DNA of 64,000 nucleotides from CADEDH01 sp039029735 (GTDB lineage Bacteria > Actinomycetota > Acidimicrobiia > Acidimicrobiales > SZUA-35). The DNA lies in contig JBCCFL010000006.1 of NCBI GenBank assembly GCA_039029735.1, positions 62,001 to 126,000 on the forward strand, read 5' to 3'. Made by a program: the position numbers and the translations under genes. The notes beneath the pieces are model-generated. The model was not told where the DNA came from and ran no database searches. It was given only the letters and a program-made list of their open reading frames with translations. This document shows, piece by piece, positions 8,252 through 16,945 of this stretch. Numbering within the stretch: the first letter of the stretch is position 1; every line of letters starts with the position of its first letter.

Positions 8252-9501
8252 CAGGTGACCCCGATCCGCTCGCAGGCCCGGAGGCCGGCCACCATGCCGT
8301 CCTCGTGGAAGCCGTAGCCCCAGTACGCGCCGGCGTAGTGCACACCACGGGTGCCGTCGATCTCGTCGAACCGGGCCTGGGCGTCGGTGGCGGCGCGGTT
8401 GAACTCTGGATGGCGGTAGGTGACCTGGTGCAGGATCGAGGCAGGGTCGATCCTGGCGTCGCTGTTCAGCGTCACGAGATAGCGGTGCTCGCCTGGCAGC
8501 CGCTGCAGCGTTGTGAGGTCGTACGTCACCGCCGGATCCGCATCATCGGGGCCGAGCCGATCGTAGTTCCAGGCCGCCCAGGCCCGGCGTTGGGGTGACA
8601 GGAGCGCCACGTCGGTGTGGAGCGTGGCGGTGTTGGTGCGGTATCCGATCGCCCCGAGCACGGCGCGCTCGGTATCGGTGGCGTCGGCGAGCATCCGCAG
8701 CGCATCGTCGCTGTGGCAGCACAACACCACCCGATCGAAGTGCTCGGACTGCTCGCCACCGGATCCGAATCTCACCTCGACGCCGTTGCTGTCGGTGGTC
8801 ACCCTGTGCACGGGCGTACCGGTGCGAACGTCGCCCCGGAATCGCTCGGCCACGGCCCGCACGTAGCGGCGCGAGCCGCCAGCCACGGTGCGCCACTGCG
8901 GACGGTCGCCCACACTGAGCAAGCCGTGATTGGCCAGGAACCGGAAGAGCGCTGAGGCCGGGAACTGGTCGAATGTGCGAGGGTCGGCCGACCACACCGC
9001 CGCCCCCATCGGAATGAGGTGGAGGTCGACGAACTCGTCGCCGTAGCTGCCGTCGGCGACGAACTCAGCGAGCGTCTGGTCGTCTCGCCCCTCGCTCAGG
9101 TAGCGATTGGCACGCCGGTAGAAGCGGAAGATGTCGTAGACCATGCGCCACATGCGAACGCTGGTGAGGTTGGAGCGATCGGCGAACAACGTGTTGGGGT
9201 TGGTGGCCCGATAGGTGAACCCCGATGGCCGGTCGGTCACGGCGAAGCTCATCTCGGTGTCGATCACCGCAATGTCGAGTTCGTCGAACAGCCGGCACAG
9301 GTTCGGGTAGTTGCGGTCGTTGTGCACGATGAAGCCGGTGTCGACACCGAGTGGGCCGGCGGCGGGATCGTCGACCTCGATCGTGTTGGCGTGGCCCCCG
9401 AGCCGTTCGTCGGCTTCGAACAGCACGGTGTCGTGCTCGGGGCCGAGCACATGGGCGCAGGTCAAGCCGGCGATACCGGACCCGACGATGGCGATCCGCA
9501 T
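8248..9501 (-). CDS. FAD-dependent oxidoreductase (COG2907, amine-oxidase fold)
   Basis: A 417-residue flavoprotein. The dinucleotide-binding site RIAIVGSGIAGLTCAHVLG is at the very N-terminus, followed by the second FAD contact LFEADERLGGHANTI. Other family points are GFIVHNDRNYPNLCRLFDEL and GTRGVHYAGAYWGYGFHEDG near the end, which is typical of COG2907. The reaction is unproven, but members co-occur with DUF1365 and cyclopropane synthase homologues, and in some proteobacteria such clusters belong to the singlet-oxygen response and modified-fatty-acid synthesis. First gene of the operon: the ATG at 9501 is preceded by a 40-base gap to the MFS gene on the same strand. No ChrR or RpoE partner is seen nearby. 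Confidence 0.9.
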   Translation of the reverse strand: MRIAIVGSGIAGLTCAHVLGPEHDTVLFEADERLGGHANTIEVDDPAAGPLGVDTGFIVHNDRNYPNLCRLFDELDIAVIDTEMSFAVTDRPSGFTYRATNPNTLFADRSNLTSVRMWRMVYDIFRFYRRANRYLSEGRDDQTLAEFVADGSYGDEFVDLHLIPMGAAVWSADPRTFDQFPASALFRFLANHGLLSVGDRPQWRTVAGGSRRYVRAVAERFRGDVRTGTPVHRVTTDSNGVEVRFGSGGEQSEHFDRVVLCCHSDDALRMLADATDTERAVLGAIGYRTNTATLHTDVALLSPQRRAWAAWNYDRLGPDDADPAVTYDLTTLQRLPGEHRYLVTLNSDARIDPASILHQVTYRHPEFNRAATDAQARFDEIDGTRGVHYAGAYWGYGFHEDGMVAGLRACERIGVTW

Positions 9502-9541
9502 GGTGTTCCTTCGCAGTCGATGCTCGTGTGGGATTGGTTCG

Positions 9542-10726
9542 TCACATCCGCAGCGGTTCGGGCTGGGGATTCGCCGTTGGTTCGGTGCCGCGGAACAGCA
9601 GTTGCGCCACGCCGACGATTGCCACCGAGACGGCGGCCAGGATCACCCACGACCATGCGGCTCCCACAGCAGCGAACAGTACCGCTGCCGGGGCGGCGGC
9701 CAGGCCCGCCGCGGCCACCTCGGTGGCACCCATGAGGCCGAGTGCTGCCGCCTGGCGTTCTTCGGGCACGGCCCGCGACACCGCCACCTGTGCTCCGGTG
9801 AAGCCGAACCCGTCCGCAACGCCAGCCACCCCCATCAGCACCGCCGGCCAGATGTAGCCCGGCAGGATCCCGTAGAACGCCGAGGTCACCGCAACCACGA
9901 AGATGCCGATCGAAGCAACGCGGGCCGCGCCCACGCGGTCGGCCAATCGGCCCGCCCGCGGGCTCACGAGCAGGATGGGCAACGTGAAGCTGGTGAAGGC
10001 GAGGCCCGTGGCCAACGCCGATGCGCCCCGCTCGTGGAACATGACCGGCACCACCGACTCGAAGGCGCCGATCACCACGAAGTAGCCAGCGATCAGCACG
10101 AGGGCACCCTGGAGGCGGCGAATCCGCAGCAGATCGAAGGCCAGGCGTCCGGCGCTCGGATCCTTGCGGCCTGTGTCCGGCGGGAGCCGGAGCGCGAGGG
10201 GAATGAACAGCACGAGGCCAGCGGCGAACACGGCGAACGGCAGGCGTACCCCGCCCACCGCCGCGAGGGCACCGGCACCGACAGGGCCTGCGAGGTAGCC
10301 GGCCACCTCACCAACGATGAGCCGCCCGAGGTTCTCACCCACCCGCTCTGCATCGATGACCGACACCGCCCGCCGCAGCCCAGGCATCACCAGGCCGGCC
10401 CCGAACCCGATCAGGGCCCGGCTGGCGGTCAACAACGCGACTGAGTCCACCACGGTCATCGCGGCCAGACCCACTACGGCCATTGCCAGGCCGGCGCCGA
10501 TCATGCGACGGGCGTGTCCCCGGTCGGCGAAGGGCGCGAGCGTTATCTGGGCCACGAACGCAGCGAGGAACCCGGCGCTCACCACGAGGCCGATCGCAGT
10601 GCTCGACAGGCCCAGTTCCTCCCGCAGTTCCCCGAGCAGTGCGACGATCCCGGCCACGCTGGCCGTGGCGACACCCATCACCACCTGGTAGGGCCAGACG
10701 CCTGGCGTGCGGTTCTGTCGGCCCAC
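9542..10726 (-). CDS. MFS transporter, 12-TM drug/metabolite exporter type
   Basis: A 394-residue major facilitator superfamily carrier with about twelve hydrophobic helices in two blocks of six, separated by a basic cytoplasmic loop (GRKDPSAGRLAFDLLRIRRL). The loop between helices 2 and 3 carries APFADRGHARRMIGAG, which corresponds to the MFS signature GxLaDrxGrkrxl. A matching loop in the second half is GRLADRVGAARVASIG. This layout is common for proton-driven exporters. The substrate is not readable from sequence. It lies 40 bases upstream of the FAD/DUF1365/CFA operon on the same strand and may be transcribed with it. Divergent from the cyclase-regulator gene. Confidence 0.86.
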   Translation of the reverse strand: MGRQNRTPGVWPYQVVMGVATASVAGIVALLGELREELGLSSTAIGLVVSAGFLAAFVAQITLAPFADRGHARRMIGAGLAMAVVGLAAMTVVDSVALLTASRALIGFGAGLVMPGLRRAVSVIDAERVGENLGRLIVGEVAGYLAGPVGAGALAAVGGVRLPFAVFAAGLVLFIPLALRLPPDTGRKDPSAGRLAFDLLRIRRLQGALVLIAGYFVVIGAFESVVPVMFHERGASALATGLAFTSFTLPILLVSPRAGRLADRVGAARVASIGIFVVAVTSAFYGILPGYIWPAVLMGVAGVADGFGFTGAQVAVSRAVPEERQAAALGLMGATEVAAAGLAAAPAAVLFAAVGAAWSWVILAAVSVAIVGVAQLLFRGTEPTANPQPEPLRM

Positions 10727-10891
10727 GATCCCAGGGTAGAACTACCGGCGCCGGCAGGGCTGACCACGGCCGGCCCGAGATGCCCCACGGGTAGGTCACG
10801 GGTCGGCCGAGTTTCGGGCGGCTACGCTCGCATTCCATGGGCGGATCCGGGGCAGATCACGAGCGGGTCCCATGGCGCGGCCGCCGCAGCC

Positions 10892-13597
10892 GTGGCTGAC
10901 CAGTTCCCACGGTCGGCAACCGCGGTTGCCGAGGAACGAGTTCCCGTCCCCCTTCTCGTCACCGACATGGAGGGCAGCACCAGGCGCTGGGAGGAGTTCC
11001 CCGACGCCATGCTCGACGTCGTGGTTCGTCACGATCAGGTGTTGATCGACACGATCGAGGATCACGGCGGCACGATGATCAACTACACCGGCGACGGCGT
11101 GGTGGCCTCCTTCGATCACACCGACCAGGCGGTGGTGGCAGCCGCCGACATGCAACGCCGCCTCGCTGCCACTGACTTCTCGTCGGTCGGCGGGCTCAGG
11201 GCCCGCATTGCCGTTCACCTCGGCGACGTGGTCGACCGCGACGGTGAGTACTTCGGGTGGGCGCTGAACGTGGCCGCCAGGCTCAACGCAGCCGGCCATG
11301 GGGGCCAGGTCGTGCTCTCCGGCCCGGCAGCCGAGTCGCTCACCGCCCTCGCCGCCGCCGGCCTCAGCCTGCAGCTGCTCGGTGAGCAGCGGCTGCGCGA
11401 CGTTGCCCAGCCGCTGGCGATCTACCAGCTCAACGGGCCTGACCTCCCCAGCACCTTCCCGCCGCTGAGGAGCGCCTCGCCGGTGCGGCGGTTGCCGGCG
11501 CCGACCAAGTCGCTCCTCGGCCGCGACGACGATCTGGCCCGCGCCCGTCACCTCGTTGGCCAGGACCGGCTCGTGACCGTGGTGGGCCCCCGCGGGGTGG
11601 GAACCTCCCGGCTGGCCGCCGAGGTGGCCCATCGGGAGCGCAACGCGTTCGCCAACGGTGCCGTGCGGCTCGACTTCACCGCTGTGGAGTCCGACGCAGT
11701 TGCCGCCGCGGCCGCCACTGCGCTCGGTGTCGGTACCCGCGCCGGCCAGAGCGTTGAGCAGTCGCTGCTCGACTGGCTCGCCGATCAGGCCCTGCTCATC
11801 GTGGTCGAGCACTGGGAACGGGTGCACGAGTCCGTGCGTGATCTCGCCCGCGCGATGCTCGACGCTGCGCCCCACTGCACCGTGCTGGCCACCGGGAGCC
11901 GCCCGCTCGACGTCGACGGTGAGTCGCTCCTGCGGCTCGGGCCACTCGATGCAGCGAGCGCGGCCGCGCTGTTCGTCGACCGTGCATCGGCCACCGGCGT
12001 CACCGTCACTGCGGACGCGAGCGTGCGCTCCCTCTGCGACCGTCTGGACGGGATGCCGCTCTCGATCGAGGTGGCGGCGGCCAACACCTCCACCTACTCC
12101 GTGGCTGAACTGCACGACCTCCTCGACCGGGGCGACGGCCCTGGCTCCACCACACGGGCGATGGTGGAGGCGATCTCGATCGCCATTGACGCGCTGCCTC
12201 CCGGGATGGAACCGATGCTGTTGGCCACCGGCGTGTTCGCCGGTCGCTTCGATCGGGGCGGGTTTGCCCGGGTGTGTGCCCCGGAGCTGACGCCAGCTGA
12301 GGCCGCCGAGGCCCTCGGAGAATTGGTGAACCGCTCCCTGGTTCACCTGGCCGATTCCGATGGTCGCCTCCAGTTCCGGCTGCTCGGCACCGTGGCCGAG
12401 ACCATCCGTCAGCGCACCACCCCGGAGGCTGCAGCCGACACCACCCGCCGTTTCGTGTCGTTCGTGACCGAGTTCATCGGTGAGGCCGCCGACGAGCTCC
12501 GGGGCCCCGACGAGCTCCTGGCCCAGCGGCGGCTCACCCAACAGTTCCCCAACGTGCGGGCCGCCTTCGATCGGTCGCTGGCGCTGAACGATCTCGACTC
12601 GGCGGTCACGATCGCCACCACGTTGTGGGACTACGCCTTCATGCGGTTCAACGACGAGTACTTCAGCTGGTCCGAGCGGCTGCTGGCCGACTACCCGGAT
12701 GCGCCCCAGGAACGCCTGGCGCCGGTGCGGGGGGTGGCGGCGCTGAGCGCATGGTTCCGCGACGAACTCGACGCGTCGCTGAGGTGGGCCGATGAGGCAC
12801 TGTTGGCCGAGGAACAGCTCGACCTCGACTTCGATCTGCCGGCCCGCCTGGCCAAGATCAACGCCACCGTCTACTCCGGCGCGGGAGCGGCACCGCCGGA
12901 GCTGTTCGCCCAGCAGGCCGACTATCAGCGGTCACGGCCCGAGCGCTACTTCCACGTGAACGTTCGCACGCAGAACTCGATCATGGCCACATGGCTCGGC
13001 CAGACCGACTCGGCGCTCCACAACGGCCTGGAGGCCGTGCGGCTCGCCCGCGAGTCCGAGAACCCGTCGTCGCTCGCCTTTGCGCTGTGGGGCCTTGCGA
13101 GTGCAGTCGAAGTCGACGACCCGGTGCAGGCGGAGACGTTCTACGCCAACGCGCTCGCCGCGGCCCGTGAGGTGGAGAATCAGTGGTTGACGGCGCTGGT
13201 GCAGATGTCGCTGGCATCGCTGCGGCGGCGTGTGGGCTCGGCTGTCGACGCTGCTCCACTGCTGCTCGGGTTGCTCGACCTTCTCACCCGCGCCGGCCAT
13301 CACTCGCACCTGTGGGCCACCCTGCGCCTGTGCGGCATCGTGGTCGGCGACCTCGGCGACGACGTCCTGGCGGTGCAGTTGCGCACCTGGGTGGACGGCG
13401 TGAAGCTCGCCATGCCGGCCACGCCCGCTGACGCGTCGGCCCTCGATGCCGTTCAGGCCAGGATCGTCGACGATCACGGGGAGGCGTGGGTGGCGCGGCA
13501 GGGTCGCCTGACGGCGATGTGGAACACCGACTCCGCCGTGAGCGCGGCACGGGCCGCACTCGAGCGACACCTCGCCGAGGCCGTACCCGCCTCCTGA
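10892..13597 (+). CDS. Class III nucleotide cyclase domain fused to a degenerate STAND/AAA-type ATPase and TPR-like C-terminus
   Basis: About 901 residues. The N-terminal ~190 residues are a class III adenylyl/guanylyl cyclase domain: LLVTDMEGSTRRW supplies the first metal Asp, NYTGDGVVASF the second, and NVAARL the transition-state Asn and Arg. The Lys that usually precedes the second Asp is Asn here (MINYTGDG), so nucleotide specificity is uncertain. The next ~300 residues follow the NTPase plan of LuxR/AfsR-type regulators, but the P-loop reads VVGPRGVGTSRLA, with Thr replacing the essential Lys, and Walker B is LLIVVEHWE. The C-terminal half is helical and repeat-like. There is no DNA-binding domain. 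The GTG at 10892 is chosen as the last start that keeps the first cyclase strand; an upstream start is possible. Confidence 0.78.
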   Translation: MADQFPRSATAVAEERVPVPLLVTDMEGSTRRWEEFPDAMLDVVVRHDQVLIDTIEDHGGTMINYTGDGVVASFDHTDQAVVAAADMQRRLAATDFSSVGGLRARIAVHLGDVVDRDGEYFGWALNVAARLNAAGHGGQVVLSGPAAESLTALAAAGLSLQLLGEQRLRDVAQPLAIYQLNGPDLPSTFPPLRSASPVRRLPAPTKSLLGRDDDLARARHLVGQDRLVTVVGPRGVGTSRLAAEVAHRERNAFANGAVRLDFTAVESDAVAAAAATALGVGTRAGQSVEQSLLDWLADQALLIVVEHWERVHESVRDLARAMLDAAPHCTVLATGSRPLDVDGESLLRLGPLDAASAAALFVDRASATGVTVTADASVRSLCDRLDGMPLSIEVAAANTSTYSVAELHDLLDRGDGPGSTTRAMVEAISIAIDALPPGMEPMLLATGVFAGRFDRGGFARVCAPELTPAEAAEALGELVNRSLVHLADSDGRLQFRLLGTVAETIRQRTTPEAAADTTRRFVSFVTEFIGEAADELRGPDELLAQRRLTQQFPNVRAAFDRSLALNDLDSAVTIATTLWDYAFMRFNDEYFSWSERLLADYPDAPQERLAPVRGVAALSAWFRDELDASLRWADEALLAEEQLDLDFDLPARLAKINATVYSGAGAAPPELFAQQADYQRSRPERYFHVNVRTQNSIMATWLGQTDSALHNGLEAVRLARESENPSSLAFALWGLASAVEVDDPVQAETFYANALAAAREVENQWLTALVQMSLASLRRRVGSAVDAAPLLLGLLDLLTRAGHHSHLWATLRLCGIVVGDLGDDVLAVQLRTWVDGVKLAMPATPADASALDAVQARIVDDHGEAWVARQGRLTAMWNTDSAVSAARAALERHLAEAVPAS

Positions 13598-13606
13598 GGC
13601 CGGCCG

Positions 13607-16600
13607 TCAGACCGGGAACAGCAGATCGATCTCTTCGTCGGAGAGCATCAGCAGGTCGAGCGGTTCTCCGTCGATCTCGATGATCGCCTCGTGTTCGCCA
13701 GCGGCCAGTGCCTCGTCCCGCATGCCCCGTACGGCGGCGTTCATGCTGGCGAGATCCGGTGATGAGAGGTCGAGCGTCGGCGTCTCGGGAGGTCGTGGTC
13801 CTCCTCGCCCCCTCTTGCCGTCGTCGGGCCAATCCCCATCGGCGGCAATGTCGGGCTCGGGGTCCCACTCGACGGCCTCCACGTCCTGGGATGGCAGCTC
13901 CTCGATCGGCATCTCGAGTGCGGCCTCGTCGGGCGCATCGGAGGCGCCGCGCCGCCAGCCGATCACGTCGAACAGCCAGCCTCGAACACGATCGAGCAGG
14001 CCCTCTTCTTCGGCCGGGATCTCGATGACCTCGGGCTCGGGTGGCGGGAGGGGCGGGTGGGCGTCGGAATCGTGGGCCTCCGCCCATACGCCGGCGTCGG
14101 TCGCGGTGGACCGGGCCTTGCCGGCTGCCTCGGTGGAGCCGAACCTCACGGTCACGTTCGGGATACGCAGGTACACCGCCGCCGCCCCACCCCGGCGATA
14201 CGGGGGCACCTCGAGGTACGAGCGCTCCCACCAGTCGAGCCACCGCTCGCCGACGAAGCGGACGATGCGCTGCACGGCTGCGGCGTAGACCTTGTTGCGG
14301 CGCCACTCCCGGCCGGCAGCCGTCACGGCCATGAACATCTTCTCGGGGCGGCCCGGAGGTGACAGGCCGAGCACCTGGGCGATCTCGTCGTTGAGCGCCG
14401 TGTACATCATTGCCCGGGGGAGTCGACGCATCGGCCCGGGGAACCACTCGTCGATCAGCCCGAGCAGGCCTTCCATGAGGCGCCGCCCGGCCCGGCTGGC
14501 GCCGATCTGACGGAACAGCATCACCTGGGCCCCGTACTGCGACTCCCGGAGCGTGAGCGGCCTCGTGGGGTCGGCCGGGCTCATCAGCAGCTTCTCCTCC
14601 ACCCCCAGGAGGTATCCGACCACGAGCCACGTGTGGTAGTAGGCCTCGGCCTCCTCGGCGTCGAGGGGAACGCCGAACCGATCCATCACGTGAATGGTCG
14701 CCACCGACCAGTCGATCGTGGCCGCCAGCATGTCCTCCTGGTTGATCGGCAGACCCCAGGCGTCGTCCCAGATCTCGCCGTTCAACTCCGGTGGCGGATG
14801 CTGGATTCGGTTGCTGCCCGACACGATCGTGTGGCGGACGGCCGCATGGAACAGGCGCACGCCCCGGATCGACTGCCACCCCTCCGAGCCGGTCTCCCAG
14901 AACGGGGTGGTGAACACATCTTCGACGAACTTGGTCGATTCCCAGAACCGGCGCACGGTGTCGCCCGTCTTGCGCTCCGGCGTGCTGCCGAGCGTGGACA
15001 GCAGGCCCAACACCTGGCAGCCCTCCTTGGCGGCGTAGCTAAGCGGCATCGATCCGTAGAACAGGCCAACGTGGGCCGCGGTGCGGAAATCGGTGTAGAA
15101 GGCCTGGGCCTGGTCGATCAGCTCGCGGTCGGCCCAGTCCGGCAGCTCCGGCTCGGCTGCCAGGAAGCGACCGAGCGGTCCGATCCGGCTCACCCACTTC
15201 GTGGCCTGGAGCATCACGTCGGTGTAGTAGCGGTCCTCCGGTGCGACCGGCGGCCGCATGCGGGCGTAGAACTCTTCGACGGCGGCATCGGCCTCGACGT
15301 CACCGCGACTGCGAGCCCCCTCGAGGTCGGCCCTGAACCGCACGTCGGTCTCGGCGTCCCAGGGCGTCTCCATCTCCTGGGTCACGTCGGCGAACAGCAG
15401 ATCGTCGACCTTGGCCGAAGAGGGCCGGAAGCCACCCGTGCGAGGCGTCGGCCTGATGCGGGGGGTCGGGTCAGCCGCCATCACGGTGGGCCCTGCCTCG
15501 GTTGCCACGGTGCGGGCTGAGGGCCCGGTGCCGTTGCCGGAGGGCACCGTGGACGGGCCGGAGGCGCCAGTGGGAGGGCCGGAAGGGTCGGCAGGGGTGG
15601 TGATGTCGGGTGGGGGGTCGGCGGGGAGGGCGCCGGTGCGGCGCTCGATCAACTCCACTTTGGTGGCGTCGGCCACGATGCGTTCGAGGTCGTCCGTGGG
15701 GTAGGGGTTCACGCCGACGAGGTGGGCCCGCTGGCGCGAGCGGAACAACGTGGCGATGAACGCCATCCGGTTGTCGATGTCACCCCACCAGTCGGCCCCG
15801 TCGGCCCCGGGCGAGCGCTCGATGATCGGTGTGTACACCCGGTCCACGTCGTGGTCGAGGCTGTCGAGAGGTGTCGGGAACGTCTGGACCTCGCCAGGTG
15901 GAGGCGGAACCCGGTAGCCGATCTTGATCTTCTCCCCGGCCATGTACACGAAGAACACCCACTTCGTGAGCACCCAGTTCCATGCCCACTCCACCCGCGC
16001 CAGCACGGTGCTGTTCGTGCCGTCGAGCCCCACCCAGCGGGTGAGGTTACGAATGGGGTCGAGCGCCGACATGTCGAGCCAGCCCTGGAGGCGGCGTTGC
16101 TCGTGGTCACCGATGAAGATGTTGGCCTTGAGGATCAGCTGGGCCCGGCGGGTGCTGTTGGCCGGGTCAATCTGGAGCGCATCGAGGTACGCCCGGAAGC
16201 CGTTCAGGAGCTGACGCCGTGCGCCCTCCGGCCAGTTGCGGCCGGGAGGGGGAACCATGTTCATGAGTCGATCGGAGAAGGCAACGAACTTCTCCTCGTC
16301 CTCGGTGATGGTCGCACTGCGATCACCGAAGGTTTCGAGGAAGTCCACCCAGGCCATGCCGATCTCGTAGAACACACCCCGGTTCCCGGTGGCCAGGCTC
16401 CGGTTCATCACGCCTCTGGCGTCGGGCGGATCCAGGCGGGCGCTCGCCATCAACCGGTCGCGCAGGCTCGCCGGCACGAAGGGCATCTGCGCCAGCATCA
16501 TCTTCATCCGACTGGTCGGACTGGAACGGATCGACTCGCCGACCGTGAACGACGGCCACACCGCCAGCGAGCACCAGTTGGCGTCGTCATGGCCGAGCAA

Positions 16601-16780
16601 CTCGGCCATGGCATCCGACAGGTCCACGTAGCAGAGCGTGACTAGGTGGTTGCGGAGCGGGTCCGACATCGGCGCGTAGACGATGCTCTCGATGCGCTGA
16701 CGCGACACGCTGGTGGAGGTCAACAGCCCACTGTCGGAGCGGTCGACCGTTGCCGGAGAGTCGGTGATCATGTCGGTCAT
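13607..16780 (-). CDS. Large DUF2236 (MpaB/rubber-oxygenase-like) protein with an unidentified N-terminal half
   Basis: A 1057-residue protein. Residues about 490-900 belong to DUF2236, the family of latex-clearing and MpaB-like haem oxygenases. Key stretches are GLFYGSMPLSYAAKEGCQVL, TGDTVRRFWESTKFVEDVF and AYYHTWLVVGYLLGVEEKLL, which contains the conserved His and the WxxVGxLLGV pattern. The first 400 residues form a separate conserved-looking domain (ANWCSLAVWPSFTVGESIR, then ILKANIFIGDHEQRRLQGWL) that I cannot name. A Pro/Thr/Gly-rich linker joins the halves, and the C-terminus is acidic, probably disordered, with an ALEMPIEELPSQDVEAVEW stretch. DUF2236 enzymes cleave or hydroxylate hydrophobic substrates. 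The ATG at 16780 has a GGGAG six bases upstream; an in-frame ATG further out lacks one. Confidence 0.75.
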   Translation of the reverse strand: MTDMITDSPATVDRSDSGLLTSTSVSRQRIESIVYAPMSDPLRNHLVTLCYVDLSDAMAELLGHDDANWCSLAVWPSFTVGESIRSSPTSRMKMMLAQMPFVPASLRDRLMASARLDPPDARGVMNRSLATGNRGVFYEIGMAWVDFLETFGDRSATITEDEEKFVAFSDRLMNMVPPPGRNWPEGARRQLLNGFRAYLDALQIDPANSTRRAQLILKANIFIGDHEQRRLQGWLDMSALDPIRNLTRWVGLDGTNSTVLARVEWAWNWVLTKWVFFVYMAGEKIKIGYRVPPPPGEVQTFPTPLDSLDHDVDRVYTPIIERSPGADGADWWGDIDNRMAFIATLFRSRQRAHLVGVNPYPTDDLERIVADATKVELIERRTGALPADPPPDITTPADPSGPPTGASGPSTVPSGNGTGPSARTVATEAGPTVMAADPTPRIRPTPRTGGFRPSSAKVDDLLFADVTQEMETPWDAETDVRFRADLEGARSRGDVEADAAVEEFYARMRPPVAPEDRYYTDVMLQATKWVSRIGPLGRFLAAEPELPDWADRELIDQAQAFYTDFRTAAHVGLFYGSMPLSYAAKEGCQVLGLLSTLGSTPERKTGDTVRRFWESTKFVEDVFTTPFWETGSEGWQSIRGVRLFHAAVRHTIVSGSNRIQHPPPELNGEIWDDAWGLPINQEDMLAATIDWSVATIHVMDRFGVPLDAEEAEAYYHTWLVVGYLLGVEEKLLMSPADPTRPLTLRESQYGAQVMLFRQIGASRAGRRLMEGLLGLIDEWFPGPMRRLPRAMMYTALNDEIAQVLGLSPPGRPEKMFMAVTAAGREWRRNKVYAAAVQRIVRFVGERWLDWWERSYLEVPPYRRGGAAAVYLRIPNVTVRFGSTEAAGKARSTATDAGVWAEAHDSDAHPPLPPPEPEVIEIPAEEEGLLDRVRGWLFDVIGWRRGASDAPDEAALEMPIEELPSQDVEAVEWDPEPDIAADGDWPDDGKRGRGGPRPPETPTLDLSSPDLASMNAAVRGMRDEALAAGEHEAIIEIDGEPLDLLMLSDEEIDLLFPV

Positions 16781-16845
16781 GGAGGCTCCCGTGAGGTTCC
16801 GCTGTCGGGATACATCCAACACTAACCAGCTGCCACCAGGGGGAA

Positions 16846-16861
16846 TGCGGAATCTTCCGCA
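16846..16861. promoter_or_regulatory. Inverted repeat TGCGGAA-TC-TTCCGCA in the divergent promoter region
   Basis: A perfect 7+2+7 palindrome lies in the 165-base interval between the divergent DUF2236 and Rpf-like genes. A second dyad, ACATGC-GACAA-GCATGT at 16897-16913, overlaps the upstream ATG at 16910 of the latter gene. Both are placed like operators for a shared regulator; which protein binds is unknown. Confidence 0.35.
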
Positions 16862-16945
16862 CTGACCCAGCCGGCCCCCTGACGCGTATGTGTAGAACAT
16901 GCGACAAGCATGTGTCAGGCCCGGTACCGTCTAGGCGTGGTCCTC

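Noticed and set aside
10796..12541. 581-codon minus-strand frame
   Set aside because: Antisense shadow of the cyclase-regulator gene; Gly/His/Arg-rich with no signature.
16781..16945. Possible c-di-AMP (ydaO) riboswitch ahead of the Rpf-like gene
   Set aside because: Actinobacterial rpf genes often have one, but this interval is too short for the aptamer and its conserved core is not visible.
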